17,552 nucleotides of DNA from Methanobacterium sp. (GCA_020854975.1 JAHKLQ010000013.1:1-17552), one strand, 5' to 3'. Positions 1-11,526 are shown, counted from the first letter of the stretch. Notes: generated from the letters alone by a model not told the origin. Numbers and translations: made by a program.

Positions 1-378
1 AACACCTTTAGAATCTTCAAAGCTTTGTATTTCCCTTAAATCTAATTTAGGAACCCTATCATCTCTTCTGGTGCCATCAGAAACCACAGGATATTCCTCT
101 GCAGCTATTTGGAGAACTTTTCTGTGCAAATGGTTAATTCCCTGGTTGGGAAATCCATCTTTCAGGATCATGTGCACTGTTTCCTCCAGGAGAGTACGAT
201 CTACCTTTAGAACTCTGTGTTTGAATCCTAAATTGGATGCTGCACTATTTGCTGACTTCCAAGAGGGAAAAACACCAAAATTGGCTGTTAATAGATCCAC
301 TTGGTATCCTAAGCGTTGGAGTATAACTGCCATTAATGAGCTGTCTTTACCTCCACTGTAGAGTACCGCGGCTTTCAT
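1..378 (-). CDS. PP-loop ATP pyrophosphatase family protein, 3' end outside window
   Basis: The frame is open from an ATG at 378 to the left edge (126 codons, C-terminus missing). Residues 8-14 read SGGKDSS, the P-loop signature of N-type ATP pyrophosphatases, which adenylate a substrate before amidation, thiolation or similar chemistry (asparagine synthetase, tRNA-thiolation and related families). Further in, a conserved-looking SDGTRRDDR segment fits the archaeal PP-loop family usually annotated as asparagine synthetase-like or ATPase; the substrate is not known to me. The start codon overlaps the stop of the PDCD5-like gene as ATGA, so translation is probably coupled and the gene is the distal part of the S19e operon. 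The family call is firm; the specific function is not. Confidence 0.85.
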   Translation of the reverse strand, partial: MKAAVLYSGGKDSSLMAVILQRLGYQVDLLTANFGVFPSWKSANSAASNLGFKHRVLKVDRTLLEETVHMILKDGFPNQGINHLHRKVLQIAAEEYPVVSDGTRRDDRVPKLDLREIQSFEDSKGV

Positions 379-728
379 TTCCAGGTAATATTAATTTCTC
401 TCTTCTGACCCGACATCTTGCGGAGTAGTTCTTTTAGCTGCTCATCAGTGATTTTTGACTTAATTCTACCCATCTGGGCTAGTTGTATGAGCTGTAGTTC
501 GATCTGATCCACAAATTCGGGTTTGGTGAGACGGAGGTTAGCTAGGCGACTGCGAGCTTCAGGGGTTAATATTTGCAACAAAGCCTGCCTTTTTTGAGCC
601 TCAAGTTCCCTACGCATCTGTTCCTGGGCTTGAGCATCTGGAGACTGTTGTTGTGCTGCTTGTTGTGCTGCTGCTTGCTGTTGCAGTTCTTGCATTCTTT
701 TACGCCTTATTTCCTCAATATCACTCAT
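375..728 (-). CDS. PDCD5-like DNA-binding protein
   Basis: This 117-residue protein is the usual length for the archaeal PDCD5/TFAR19 family. It starts [12 protein letters not shown], continues with a Gln/Ala-rich helix (residues about 13-35), and has the compact helical core with [14 protein letters not shown] and a basic C-terminal tail. The family is a small helical-bundle protein described as nucleic-acid binding in archaea; its precise role is unresolved, although it constantly neighbours rps19e, which suggests a link to translation or ribosome biology (inference). A GAGAGGT Shine-Dalgarno lies just upstream of the ATG. It sits 60 nt after rps19e and overlaps the PP-loop gene by 4 nt, so it is mid-operon. 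The low-complexity CTG/TTG-rich codons encoding the Q/A run are visible at about 625-695. Confidence 0.93.
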   Translation of the reverse strand: MSDIEEIRRKRMQELQQQAAAQQAAQQQSPDAQAQEQMRRELEAQKRQALLQILTPEARSRLANLRLTKPEFVDQIELQLIQLAQMGRIKSKITDEQLKELLRKMSGQKREINITWK

Positions 729-788
729 TTAATACCTCTCTATGCTGTTAAAGCTTATTTATTGAAGTTTTCTAAAGTTAGGTAATAT

Positions 789-1231
<443 letters not shown>

Positions 1232-1236
1232 TTCTC

Positions 1237-1837
<601 letters not shown>

Positions 1838-1843
1838 AGTATA

Positions 1844-1850
1844 ATCCCTC
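1844..1850 (-). promoter_or_regulatory. Shine-Dalgarno GAGGGAT for the rnp4 TTG start
   Basis: GAGGGAT on the minus strand with a 6-nt spacer to TTG at 1837. No ATG or GTG exists in frame between the upstream in-frame TGA and this TTG, so the motif decides in favour of a TTG initiation codon. Confidence 0.65.
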
Positions 1851-1883
1851 GCGGAACATCAAAAATGCCAGAATACGGAGATC

Positions 1884-2036
1884 TTAAGCTTCATCAGGAG
1901 TGTGAATTTCAGGTTGAATTCCCAAAAACCTGAAGATGTACTTAAGAATAATATTTAAGTTTACTTCTTTTACCCTTAAAAAGCTTTCCCCGCCAGGAGT
2001 ATCCCTAATTTTTTCAAGTTTCAGAGACTTTATCAC
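1884..2036 (-). CDS. Small 50-residue ORF of unknown function, coupled to the AK6-type kinase
   Basis: An open frame runs from GTG at 2036 to TAA at 1884 (50 residues). It begins [20 protein letters not shown] and ends [12 protein letters not shown]; the middle ([15 protein letters not shown], residues 25-39) could form an amphipathic or partly hydrophobic helix. The GTG overlaps the kinase stop as GTGA, the same stop-start arrangement that couples the PDCD5-like and PP-loop genes. No Shine-Dalgarno is visible, so expression would depend on coupling. It fills what would otherwise be a roughly 195-nt gap in a very compact operon, which argues for a real gene. I do not recognise the family; a non-coding spacer is the alternative. 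Confidence 0.55.
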   Translation of the reverse strand: MIKSLKLEKIRDTPGGESFLRVKEVNLNIILKYIFRFLGIQPEIHTPDEA

Positions 2037-2572
2037 TTCAGATACGTTGAAAAATCAATTTCACCAGGGGGACATGATTTTTTTCCACTGATAATCTCAG
2101 AAACTGTGTTAACTGCTTCTTCAGGAGTTAAACCACTGGTGTCCACTTCATGCACATTAGTAGTATGGATTTGGTAGGCTTCCCATGTACAGATATCCAG
2201 AGCCTCTGCCTCCAGGTTTTCGCGGATCTTAAGTTCACCCCAATTTCTCTGCTCAAGTCTCCCTTTAAGAACATTAGGATCTGTTCTAAAAACTATCACC
2301 CACTCTGCAACAGGGAAATAATGGGCTAAATGCCCTTCTATTATTATACAGTTACTCTCATTTAGAGTAACATCAACAATTTTATGCAGTTCTCCCTCTA
2401 AAGAGTCTAAATCAACTATTTTATAACCTTTCTCTGGATCCACACCAGTGTAGAGTTGTTTTTCCTCAACAAGTTGATTAATATCCACCAAATAGCATCC
2501 TAGTTTTTCTGCAAGTAATGGGGAAATTGTGGTTTTGCCCGTTCCAGGGGTTCCGGTGATGAGAATTATCAT
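2033..2572 (-). CDS. AK6/Fap7-type adenylate kinase (P-loop NMP kinase)
   Basis: From ATG at 2572 the protein is 179 residues, normal for archaeal AK6-type kinases. The Walker A loop GTPGTGKTT (residues 7-15) follows the first beta strand immediately, and the NMP-binding and lid regions follow ([31 protein letters not shown]). The eukaryotic homologue Fap7/hCINAP is a nucleotide kinase and ATPase required for the last step of 18S rRNA maturation, in contact with a small-subunit protein; the neighbourhood (rnp4, S19e) fits a ribosome role (inference). I reject a longer frame starting at 2671 because it reads through the tandem repeat and would put 33 residues before the P-loop strand. AAAGGA lies 7 nt before the chosen ATG. 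Confidence 0.9.
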   Translation of the reverse strand: MIILITGTPGTGKTTISPLLAEKLGCYLVDINQLVEEKQLYTGVDPEKGYKIVDLDSLEGELHKIVDVTLNESNCIIIEGHLAHYFPVAEWVIVFRTDPNVLKGRLEQRNWGELKIRENLEAEALDICTWEAYQIHTTNVHEVDTSGLTPEEAVNTVSEIISGKKSCPPGEIDFSTYLK

Positions 2573-2576
2573 TATC

Positions 2577-2585
2577 TGTTCCTTT
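2577..2585 (-). promoter_or_regulatory. Shine-Dalgarno of the AK6-type kinase gene
   Basis: AAAGGA on the minus strand, 7 nt before ATG at 2572. It supports the internal ATG and a protein that begins [15 protein letters not shown]. Confidence 0.6.
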
Positions 2586-2608
2586 ATTTCTGTCTTTATC
2601 CTATTATT

Positions 2609-2742
2609 TGTTATATTTTGTAGTGATAGGTTATGATCTTGTTTATATTTCGTAGGGAATAAGTTGACCATGATCTTGTTTATATTTCGTAGGGAATAAG
2701 TTGACCATGATCTTGTTTATATTTTGGTGAATAGGTTGACTG
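2609..2742 (-). repeat. 37-bp tandem repeat carrying TATA-like elements ahead of the kinase gene
   Basis: Two identical 37-bp units occupy 2634-2670 and 2671-2707. A third, diverged unit (35 bp) covers 2708-2742, and its first 17 bases are identical to the other two; a partial degenerate unit lies at about 2609-2633. Read on the minus strand (towards the kinase) each unit contains an A/T-rich AAATATAA or AATATAAAC core that resembles an archaeal TATA box, followed by AAGATCATGGTCAAC. The unit nearest the gene could place transcription start near 2585. This may be promoter duplication, an operator array, or simple replication slippage. Confidence 0.8.
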
Positions 2743-2764
2743 TGATCTTTGGATCACGTCAACC
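2734..2764. repeat. Hairpin-forming inverted repeat between thi4 and the kinase gene
   Basis: Arms at 2734-2747 and 2752-2764 pair over 13 bp with one bulged T and a 4-nt loop (GGTTGAC-T-GTGATC / GATCACGTCAACC). The left arm is the edge of the 37-bp repeat array and resembles its GTTGACC-ATGATC part. It lies about 50 nt beyond the thi4 stop; no long T-run follows, so an operator or RNA stabiliser is as likely as a terminator. Confidence 0.75.
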
Positions 2765-2812
2765 TCAGTTTGATTAAACTTATGATTTATCAGGTTTATT
2801 TTCCAGTAAATT

Positions 2813-3589
2813 TTATTTCAATTTGTCTATCAGGATTTCAGCGACTTTTTCCCCTGATAGGAGCATTCCACCAAATATGGGCCCCATGCGTGGTGAACCG
2901 TGCACTGCGTTGGCTGCCATACCAGTGACATATAATCCAGGGTAGACTTCACTGACATTGCCCATTATTTTTTGTTCAGCCACATCTGCCCACATTGACT
3001 TTTCTCCCATAATTTTACCAGTTTCGGTTTCAAGAGGTGCTCCCATCTTTCTTTCCAGGACTTTAACCACCTCACAGGGGTGTCCAGTGGCATCCACTAC
3101 TGCCCGGGCAGCTAAGGTGATGGGATCCACATGTAATCCTGCCATTTCCACAGGACTCCAGTTGATTACCAGTCCTTCCACACCGGCTTCCTTGATCATC
3201 ACATCTTCAATTTCCATAAGGTTGAAAATCTTCAGTCCTGCCTGGCAGGCCTTGGAACAGATGGTGGAAGCTGATTCAACAGAATCCGCCAGATAATATC
3301 CTTCCTGGTATTCTTGGCTGCGGATGCCCATTTCATCCAGGATCCGTTTTCCGTCTTCCTGAACCACGATTTTGTTGAACATCATACCTCCACCCCACAT
3401 TCCACCACCCATACTGAGTTTTTTCTCAAATAATGCAACTTTCAAGCCGGCTTTAGCCATATAGTAACCAGCAGTGAGTCCAGAAGGTCCTCCTCCACCT
3501 ATAGCCACATCCATATCCATATAATCCAGGAGTTCCTCCATGTATCCTGCTACAATTCCCCTTGAAACAATGATATCATCTAATTTCAT
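2813..3589 (-). CDS. thi4: Thi4-type thiazole synthase (sulfide-dependent class)
   Basis: This 258-residue FAD/NAD-fold protein is the archaeal Thi4, which makes the adenylated thiazole precursor of thiamine from NAD, glycine and a sulfur source. The Rossmann glycine motif is [18 protein letters not shown] (about 31-48), followed by [14 protein letters not shown] (about 59-72) and the C-terminal [13 protein letters not shown] block. At the place where yeast Thi4 has its sacrificial cysteine the sequence reads AGLHVDP, with His153. In the Methanocaldococcus enzyme the same replacement goes with use of free sulfide and multiple turnover, so this copy should be catalytic (established for the family, inferred here). 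The ATG follows GAGGTG. It is 79 nt after the GTPase gene; no thiamine riboswitch is visible upstream. Confidence 0.95.
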   Translation of the reverse strand: MKLDDIIVSRGIVAGYMEELLDYMDMDVAIGGGGPSGLTAGYYMAKAGLKVALFEKKLSMGGGMWGGGMMFNKIVVQEDGKRILDEMGIRSQEYQEGYYLADSVESASTICSKACQAGLKIFNLMEIEDVMIKEAGVEGLVINWSPVEMAGLHVDPITLAARAVVDATGHPCEVVKVLERKMGAPLETETGKIMGEKSMWADVAEQKIMGNVSEVYPGLYVTGMAANAVHGSPRMGPIFGGMLLSGEKVAEILIDKLK

Positions 3590-3668
3590 TTTTCTACACC
3601 TCTACTCCTCATTATTATTTTTCACTATGATCACTTCTTAATGACTACTTCTTGATTTTTTTTGATGA

Positions 3669-4763
3669 TTATTTTTTGATGATTAAACGTAAAACATCCT
3701 CATCTTCCAGCACATGATCCAGTCCCACTTTTTGACCAGGGAATTTAACGGAATTACCCCATACTTTGGCGTGGCGGAAGTTTTTAAGGAAATCCCGGTG
3801 TAACTTGCCAGCAACATCTTCCACTGTTGAACCCTTCCGCACAATCAAAGGTTCTTCCAGATCAGCTTTCTGACCCTGGGGCTTCATATAAATCCGGATA
3901 AGTTTGAGGCGTTGAAATATTTCCTCTTTAAGTTCATCTACCATGACACCTTTATCTGCAGCTATGTAAAGTGCGTCATCGATTTTTTCCTGAAGTTCCT
4001 CCATGTATGATGCGTCTACCAGGTCTATCTTGTTTATCACCAGTAAAAGAGGGATGTATACAATACTGTTATCCAGGGAGTCTATGAAGCGATCAATGGT
4101 GACATCTTCCCTTATGAGTACATCAGCACTGTGCACCCCGTACTCGTTGAGTATGGAACGAATAGTTTTCTCATCCATATGGGTGAGGGGTACTGTGGAT
4201 GCCACTTTTACTCCACCTATTTTTCTGCGTTTTACAGTGACATCTGGAGCTGTTTGGTTGGGTCTTATTCCAATGTTCAGGAGTTCATCCAGGATCAGTT
4301 CCTGATGGTGAGGGTTGAAAACATCTAATACCATCACTACCAAATCAGCATTACGGGCCACAGAGAGGATTTCTCTTCCCCTGCCTTTTCCCCTGGAAGC
4401 ACCGGTTATTATTCCTGGAATGTCAAATATCTGGATCTGAGCACCACGGTATTCCATAACTCCGGGGATAACATCCAGGGTGGTGAACTCGTAAGCACCT
4501 ATCTTAGACTGGGCATTGGTGATTTGGTTGAGTATAGTGGACTTACCCACTGAAGGGAAGCCTACCAGAACTACTGTTGAATCTCCGCTCTTTTTTAGGG
4601 TGAATCCTCGTCCTTTAGTTGATGATGAGCTCCTTTTTATTGACTCTTCCCTTAACTTTGAGATTTTCGCCTTTAACTTCCCAATATGGTGGGAAGTGGC
4701 CTTGTTATAGGGAGTCTTGGTGATCTCCTCTTCAATCTTGCGGATCCTTTCTTCGATGTCCAT
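3669..4763 (-). CDS. DRG-family GTP-binding protein with TGS domain
   Basis: A 364-residue developmentally-regulated-GTPase (DRG/Obg superfamily) protein. An N-terminal helical segment ([12 protein letters not shown]) precedes the G domain with G1 [10 protein letters not shown]3 DIPG and G4 NKID; an archaeal DRG insert sits between G3 and G4, and the C-terminal ~70 residues form a TGS domain ([24 protein letters not shown] ... [16 protein letters not shown], quoted in parts). DRG proteins associate with translating ribosomes and in eukaryotes with DFRP partners. I start at ATG 4763 because a GTGA motif lies 5 nt upstream; a GTG at 4772 would add three residues. The reading frame ends in a short duplicated run of ATCATCAAAAAA type at 3655-3680. 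Confidence 0.93.
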   Translation of the reverse strand: MDIEERIRKIEEEITKTPYNKATSHHIGKLKAKISKLREESIKRSSSSTKGRGFTLKKSGDSTVVLVGFPSVGKSTILNQITNAQSKIGAYEFTTLDVIPGVMEYRGAQIQIFDIPGIITGASRGKGRGREILSVARNADLVVMVLDVFNPHHQELILDELLNIGIRPNQTAPDVTVKRRKIGGVKVASTVPLTHMDEKTIRSILNEYGVHSADVLIREDVTIDRFIDSLDNSIVYIPLLLVINKIDLVDASYMEELQEKIDDALYIAADKGVMVDELKEEIFQRLKLIRIYMKPQGQKADLEEPLIVRKGSTVEDVAGKLHRDFLKNFRHAKVWGNSVKFPGQKVGLDHVLEDEDVLRLIIKK

Positions 4764-4875
4764 AAAGCTCACTTTAAAACAAGAATACTATTCAATATTC
4801 TAAATAATTCTTATAATTACTTCTGGTGCAATCAATGAAAAATTACACTAATTTTTAGTATTGATTTATTCACTT

Positions 4876-4909
4876 AAAAAAGTTTTAATAAAATAAAGAA
4901 AAAGGGGGG
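4876..4909 (-). terminator. T-rich terminator after aglB
   Basis: Immediately after the aglB stop, the minus strand reads CCCCCCTTTTTTCTTTATTTTATT and continues with further T-runs. Archaeal intrinsic termination relies on T-tracts in the non-template strand, so this probably separates aglB from the GTPase gene, which then needs its own promoter in 4773-4870. Confidence 0.6.
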
Positions 4910-4935
4910 AATGGATTTTTTAACTCATATTCCAC

Positions 4936-7332
4936 TTAAGTCACATTCCACACCATAACTTCAGCAATTCCCTCAGATGGTTCCTCGTGTGCCAGTTTGA
5001 ATCTAGTTAAACCTTCCCCCTGCATGAAATACAGGCGGGTGAACATGGAATCTTCCAGTTCCTTGCTCATAGCCACTGCAAACAGATAGTTATCCTGTTG
5101 TATTAGGAATATGGAAAAGCTACTATCATTGTTTACAACCTGATCATATTGGGTGGTGCCATTGCTAATGATCACCAGACGGTGGGGTGGAGCTGTCTGA
5201 CTAGAACTAACCTGAAGACCTGCAGTGATGTTACTTCCACTCATCTGCGCTACAACTCCATTATCTGCTTTGATAACCACACTATCATTTTCAGAAGTGA
5301 CGTTGGCCTGAGACATGGAATAAATGTAGTTAGTTGAATTACCAGAGTCAAAGTTCCAGCTTCCAAAGTAGGACCACCAGCCAGCTTTACTCACCATATC
5401 CAGACTGGTGACCAGAACATCCGGGTTTGGATTATCTGGATGAGTATATTGCAGGACGTTCTGTGCCTGTTCTGCAGTTAACCCATACTCAGAAGTTAGT
5501 ATATTCTGGGCAGAGGTTTTATCCACCACCAGTATCTTATCCATGATCTCTACAGTTTTACCTGTGTTGTTGGTGTAGTTTTCCAGTGTTTCATATCCTT
5601 TGTCTCCACTGGAAGCCAGCATATTCAGTATACCTGCTGAAAGATTCTCATCACTGGTGAACAAGGCTTTACCAACCCAGTATGCTCGGGCGTTGTTCTG
5701 TGAACCTCCATCAAAGGTAACTCCCCGGTCAGCTTTGACCGCGAAAAGGTGTCCAAAGTCCCACCAGGAGGTCATCACTGTATTTTCTGAAGTGTTATTA
5801 TTTACCCAGGTGAGAGTATCAACCATGGCATCATCAGTTCCAGGTACTACAGAGTTAGCTGTGGTGTAAGCTATACTTACCGGAGCATAACACACCAATA
5901 CCAACACTAGAGCCATTGCTATGGCATGATAGTTTGGATTTTTTATTTGGCTTCTAAAGTAATCTGCAATGAACCCTACAAAAATTCCTGCACAAAGTGA
6001 GAGGGGAAGTGCAAATGCTTCCACAAATCTTACACCATTAGTGAACAAGTAAGTTGTGAGCACTAACCATATACTGAATAATACCCCATAGTAAAGGGAA
6101 TTTTTCCTCATTAGAGGCCTCATGAAACCATCATATTCCTCTTTCTTCTCTTTAAGTTCTTCTTCAGGCTCTTCTTTTCTTCGCCTGGATTTTCTTCCTT
6201 TTTTAACCTTTTTGGTTTTGGCCGATTTTTTGGTTTTTTTATTGGCCTTTTTAGTACGTAATCCCCAGAAAATCATTAACCATCCACATACTCCGAATAA
6301 GAGTGGGAATATTCCCCCAACATCCGTTACAACAGAAGATAAACTTGGAATCTGTAATTCACCCACTGATATAAATACATTAGGATAGGATGAAGTGTAT
6401 TGTGTTGTTGATTGAATTCCAACAGCACTCAGTGGCTGGAATAAATAAGTGAATAAGGTATCTCCCCATGCTGCAAACATCAACACTAAACTCAAAACCA
6501 CAAATATGACCAGCGGCAGTATAACTGGTTGTTCAAGGAACCATTGCTTCTTATCAGGATATTCTTTCCATAATTTGAAGGATTCCTTTTTAAATAAGTA
6601 TTTAGAGATCAGCAGGTACACGATAGCCACGAAAATCAGTAAGTAGAATGTAAACCACCATCCAGACCATGCTAGGGAGAATACTAGCATTGAAATCGAG
6701 GCGTAAACAGCGTATAACATTTTTCTCCGACTTTCAGTTGAGGTTATACTTTCACTGAAGAACCAGACCACTAACAGTGGGAGAAGCATGTTGAACATGT
6801 CTGTGTCAAAGAATCCTACGAAAGTGTGGGAAAAGTAGAATGTTGATAATCCCACCAATACTGCGGCAGCGATTCCTCCGTAGTCATTAGTAAGTTTTCT
6901 AACAAAGAAGAAGGCTGGTACAACACATAGTGAAGCTATGATTGCTGATGTCCAGAAACTAACCTGTAAAAGCGAATAATTGCCAAATAGGTTAGCTACA
7001 TAGTAGAAGAAGGCGGTGATCCACATAAGTAAAGGAGGATATTCTGCAGATCTCCCTGGAGGGAAGAATGAGTGCAAGTCCCAGTCAGTACCATTTTGGA
7101 TGGTATCCCCTAAATATCCATGTTCCACGAAGTTTTCTGTGAGACGATAGTTATAATATGAGTCCATCTCACTAAAGTAAGGTAACCCATCATTTTCCTG
7201 GAAGTAATCCTTCATCTGGTCTGGCACACCAGGAATGCTAGCTGCTTCTGCTCGAAGGGTGAATGCTAATGAAAATAGAAGGATAACTATTATGATCGGC
7301 TTTAATTTGGATAAAATTTTCTTTGTTTCCAT
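4936..7332 (-). CDS. aglB: AglB/STT3 oligosaccharyltransferase catalytic subunit
   Basis: This membrane enzyme moves lipid-linked glycans onto Asn of secreted proteins. From ATG 7332 it is 798 residues; ATG 7347 would add five. A GGGG tract 9 nt upstream of 7332 and no Shine-Dalgarno before 7347 guide the choice, but both are possible. About 13 hydrophobic segments fill roughly the first 490 residues, followed by a soluble extracytoplasmic domain. Visible motifs, numbered from 7347: SEMDSYY in the first loop (59-65), DTD (181-183), SVGE (327-330, the TIxE-type site) and WWDFGH (528-533, the WWDYG signature with F for Y). Residues about 366-405 are an unusually Lys/Arg-rich then Glu-rich cytoplasmic loop. 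A T-rich terminator follows and the gene has its own promoter region, so it is probably monocistronic. Confidence 0.95.
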   Translation of the reverse strand: METKKILSKLKPIIIVILLFSLAFTLRAEAASIPGVPDQMKDYFQENDGLPYFSEMDSYYNYRLTENFVEHGYLGDTIQNGTDWDLHSFFPPGRSAEYPPLLMWITAFFYYVANLFGNYSLLQVSFWTSAIIASLCVVPAFFFVRKLTNDYGGIAAAVLVGLSTFYFSHTFVGFFDTDMFNMLLPLLVVWFFSESITSTESRRKMLYAVYASISMLVFSLAWSGWWFTFYLLIFVAIVYLLISKYLFKKESFKLWKEYPDKKQWFLEQPVILPLVIFVVLSLVLMFAAWGDTLFTYLFQPLSAVGIQSTTQYTSSYPNVFISVGELQIPSLSSVVTDVGGIFPLLFGVCGWLMIFWGLRTKKANKKTKKSAKTKKVKKGRKSRRRKEEPEEELKEKKEEYDGFMRPLMRKNSLYYGVLFSIWLVLTTYLFTNGVRFVEAFALPLSLCAGIFVGFIADYFRSQIKNPNYHAIAMALVLVLVCYAPVSIAYTTANSVVPGTDDAMVDTLTWVNNNTSENTVMTSWWDFGHLFAVKADRGVTFDGGSQNNARAYWVGKALFTSDENLSAGILNMLASSGDKGYETLENYTNNTGKTVEIMDKILVVDKTSAQNILTSEYGLTAEQAQNVLQYTHPDNPNPDVLVTSLDMVSKAGWWSYFGSWNFDSGNSTNYIYSMSQANVTSENDSVVIKADNGVVAQMSGSNITAGLQVSSSQTAPPHRLVIISNGTTQYDQVVNNDSSFSIFLIQQDNYLFAVAMSKELEDSMFTRLYFMQGEGLTRFKLAHEEPSEGIAEVMVWNVT

Positions 7333-7423
7333 ATTTCTATACCCCATTGATCTTTGTAGTTAAACCATTGATTTGGATCTGTAAACGTGTTTGTCAATCT
7401 ATCTTATATTGGACTGTTTAAAC

Positions 7424-7432
7424 TATTTAAAA
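7424..7432 (-). promoter_or_regulatory. Candidate TATA box for aglB
   Basis: TTTTAAATA on the minus strand predicts a start near 7400 and a leader of roughly 55-70 nt. A second TATA-like run (about 7465-7485) lies further upstream, inside an inverted repeat. Confidence 0.45.
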
Positions 7433-7452
7433 GTATGAGTCTTTAGGGTGCT

Positions 7453-7498
7453 TTGAACACTTCTATTATAAAAAAATTTATAAAAAATTGATGTTCAA
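7453..7498. repeat. Inverted repeat bracketing a TATA-like tract upstream of aglB
   Basis: TTGAACA (7453-7459) and TGTTCAA (7492-7498) are perfect 7-bp arms; they extend to ten positions with one mismatch. The 32-nt centre is a nearly pure A/T run with TATAAA-like elements on both strands. It may be an operator for the aglB promoter. Confidence 0.45.
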
Positions 7499-7749
7499 GG
7501 AAAAAAAATCGTTTTACTGTGGAAATAATACAATAACCCTCTTGTACGGACCCATAGTATTACAATGCTTTTGGTTACCAAAATTACGATACTCATTTCC
7601 CCTACTAGAACAAATATTACTATGAGTTTAGAATTTAACTAAAAAAATGAGAAATACATAAAATAAGGGAAAATTAATAGAAATAAGAGAAAAAGAAATG
7701 GTATAAATTCAAACTGTGAAACTTAGCCCCATTATATTATAGAATGGGT

Positions 7750-9897
<2,148 letters not shown>

Positions 9898-10238
9898 GAA
9901 AATCACTTATTACTGTTTAACTTTGATAACAATTTTTTATAATTACAATACATTCCAGCCATTAAATTAATATTTTTTATAGAATTATAATTGATGACAT
10001 GGCATCATATTATAGTAGATATTATTGCATGGTATAAATCATTGGATAAATATTGTAATAAATATATATTGTGATGGATCATGTGCCTGGTCATGGTTTT
10101 CATGAACTATATATGAATTGATAAAATAATGATAAAAAATTGTAAAATTTAAGGTTAAGATTAGGTTATTCCTTATCTTTTAATTAGAAGAACACCATCA
10201 AAATGAAAACCATATATATTATCATTAAGGGGATAAAA
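9898..10238. other. Divergent promoter region between topA and the phosphodiesterase gene
   Basis: This 341-base stretch is very A/T-rich and holds no gene I can support. On the minus strand AATTATAAAAAATT (about 9934-9948) could be the topA TATA box, with a start near 9915. On the plus strand AATATATATTG (about 10060-10070) and ACTATATATG (about 10106-10115) are candidates for the phosphodiesterase-rlmE unit. A 15-codon ATG frame at 10074-10121 with three His is present but has no Shine-Dalgarno. Confidence 0.5.
10227..10234 (+). promoter_or_regulatory. Shine-Dalgarno AAGGGGAT of the phosphodiesterase gene
   Basis: AAGGGGAT ends 4 nt before ATG 10239. It decides for this ATG over the upstream in-frame ATG at 10203, which has no such motif and would translate the A/T-rich leader. 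Confidence 0.65.
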
Positions 10239-10769
10239 ATGTTAATAGGCGTTATTTCAGACACCCACATACCTGAAAGAGCAAACACTATTCCAGAAAT
10301 AGTTTTTGAAATCTTCAAAGAGGTTGATCTCATATTACACGCAGGAGATCTTGTTTCACTTGAGGTTAGGGATCAATTAGAAAAAATAGCACCCACTATC
10401 TGTGTACAGGGCAATATGGACCGTTACACTGGATTAAAACTTCCTAAAAGAAAAAAATTAGACCTGGAGGGTATTGCAGTTGGATTAACACATGGTGAGG
10501 TATATCCCAGAGGAGATTCTCAGCAATTACGTTACATTGGCTTAGAGATGGGTGTTGAAGTTTTAATTACTGGCCATACCCATTGGGCATTTATCGAAGA
10601 ATTACCTGATATGCTGCTACTCAACCCAGGGAGTCCCACTGTTCCCCGGCTTTCAGATCCATCAGTTATGATCATTGAATTGGAAGATGGCAAGTTAGAT
10701 GCTGAAATAATAAAAATTGGAGATCCAGTGTGTAAAGCCCTGAAATTTAATTTGAAGAATAAGTTATAA
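10239..10769 (+). CDS. MJ0936/YfcE-family metallophosphoesterase
   Basis: From ATG 10239 the protein has 176 residues, typical of the small calcineurin-like phosphoesterases of the MJ0936/YfcE family, which hydrolyse phosphodiesters with two metal ions (often Mn or Ni); the cellular substrate is usually unknown. All five metal motifs are present: SDTH (Asp8, His10), HAGD (Asp37), GNMD (Asn59), THGE (His85) and GHTH (His113, His115). The C-terminal [11 protein letters not shown] is the family's usual loop. The next gene, rlmE, begins 15 nt after the stop, so the two form one unit. The longer frame from 10203 would add a hydrophobic leader before the first strand and is unlikely. Confidence 0.93.
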   Translation: MLIGVISDTHIPERANTIPEIVFEIFKEVDLILHAGDLVSLEVRDQLEKIAPTICVQGNMDRYTGLKLPKRKKLDLEGIAVGLTHGEVYPRGDSQQLRYIGLEMGVEVLITGHTHWAFIEELPDMLLLNPGSPTVPRLSDPSVMIIELEDGKLDAEIIKIGDPVCKALKFNLKNKL

Positions 10770-10784
10770 GGAGAATTTAGACAG

Positions 10785-11405
10785 ATGAGCCAAAACTGGA
10801 ATCAAGAAAGAAAAAAGGACGAATATTACAAAAAAGCTAAAAAACAGGAGTATCGTTCTAGAGCATCCTTTAAACTGCTGCAACTAAACCGTAAATTTAA
10901 AATAATTAAAAATGGAGATTCTGTTGTTGACTTGGGAGCTGCTCCAGGAGGATGGTCCCAGATAGCTCTGGAATTGGTGGGAGAAGATGGTTTGGTGGTG
11001 GCAGTAGACCTTAACCGAATAAAACCATTCCCGGATTATGATAATTTCTGGAGTATAAAAGGGGATTTCACACAGGAAGAAACCCTAAATGAAATTGAAC
11101 GCACTTTACAGGGGAAAACACAGGTCATTATCTCTGATGCTGCCCCTAAACTGTCTGGAATCAAGGATCTGGATCAACTCAGATCCATAGATCTAGCACG
11201 ATGCGCATTAAAAATAAGTGATCATATTCTGAAATATAAGGGTAATCTAATTATAAAAGTCTTTCAGGGTGAAGGCTATCCTGAACTCCTTAAAGACATT
11301 AAAAAAAAGTTTCAAACCGTTAAAACTACTAAACCACCATCTTCAAAAAAGAAAAGTGGAGAAATGTACATTGTAGGCAGGGGCTTTAGAAAAGAAGGAA
11401 GATAA
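10785..11405 (+). CDS. rlmE: RlmE/FtsJ-family 23S rRNA 2'-O-methyltransferase
   Basis: This 206-residue protein is an S-adenosylmethionine-dependent ribose methyltransferase of the RrmJ/FtsJ family; the bacterial enzyme modifies U2552 in the A-loop of 23S rRNA. The SAM site reads [13 protein letters not shown] (about 47-59). The catalytic K-D-K-E tetrad is complete: Lys30 (RASFK), Asp118 (ISDAAP), Lys158 (LIIKVF) and Glu193 (SGEMY). No extra RNA-binding domain is fused, as is common in archaea. AAGGAGA lies about 10 nt before the ATG, overlapping the stop of the phosphodiesterase gene. The gene ends at a repeat-rich spacer with many T-runs, where transcription probably stops. Confidence 0.95.
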   Translation: MSQNWNQERKKDEYYKKAKKQEYRSRASFKLLQLNRKFKIIKNGDSVVDLGAAPGGWSQIALELVGEDGLVVAVDLNRIKPFPDYDNFWSIKGDFTQEETLNEIERTLQGKTQVIISDAAPKLSGIKDLDQLRSIDLARCALKISDHILKYKGNLIIKVFQGEGYPELLKDIKKKFQTVKTTKPPSSKKKSGEMYIVGRGFRKEGR

Positions 11406-11440
11406 ACTTAACCTGAAATCTAATAAACAAACCATTTTTA

Positions 11441-11495
11441 GTAATAGTCTATTATTTTTAGGTATAGTCTATTATTTTTAGGTATAGTCTATTTT
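11441..11495 (+). repeat. 20-bp tandem repeat after rlmE
   Basis: Two 20-bp units at 11441-11460 and 11461-11480 differ at two positions (core TAGTCTATTATTTTTA), and a third, partial unit runs 11481-11495. Each adds a T-run on the plus strand, 36-90 nt past the rlmE stop. Confidence 0.8.
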
Positions 11496-11526
11496 CCAGA
11501 ACCCTTTTTTATAACCTACTTCTCAT

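Larger units (their letters stand above)
7333..7749. other. Spacer between topA end and aglB start
   Basis: The 417-base spacer holds no gene I can support. The aglB-proximal part (7400-7500) carries the promoter elements listed separately. The part next to topA (about 7640-7720) is T-rich on the minus strand and probably terminates topA. In between, 7557-7593 has a palindrome: TTTTGGT-T-ACCAAAA (7569-7583) with weaker outer pairing. A 25-codon ATG frame at 7565-7642 has no Shine-Dalgarno and I do not call it. Confidence 0.6.

Noticed and set aside
71..361. Plus-strand frame of 96 codons at the left edge
   Set aside because: It lies opposite the PP-loop ATPase gene, which has a recognisable SGGKDSS motif; it is a shadow frame.
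2573..2671. Extended N-terminus of the AK6-type kinase
   Set aside because: The extra 33 codons read through the tandem repeat, have no family counterpart before the P-loop strand, and a Shine-Dalgarno supports ATG 2572.
2609..2742. CRISPR array
   Set aside because: The units are directly adjacent with no unique spacers and no cas genes are nearby.
7565..7642. 25-codon ATG frame in the topA-aglB spacer
   Set aside because: No Shine-Dalgarno, very short, overlaps a palindrome; chance occurrence is likely.
9985..10000. C-box-like TGATGA as a possible C/D box guide RNA
   Set aside because: No D box (CTGA) or paired C'/D' set at suitable distance.
10074..10121. 15-codon His-containing frame (MDHVPGHGFHELYMN) upstream of the phosphodiesterase gene
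   Set aside because: Too short to judge, with no ribosome binding site and no supporting context.
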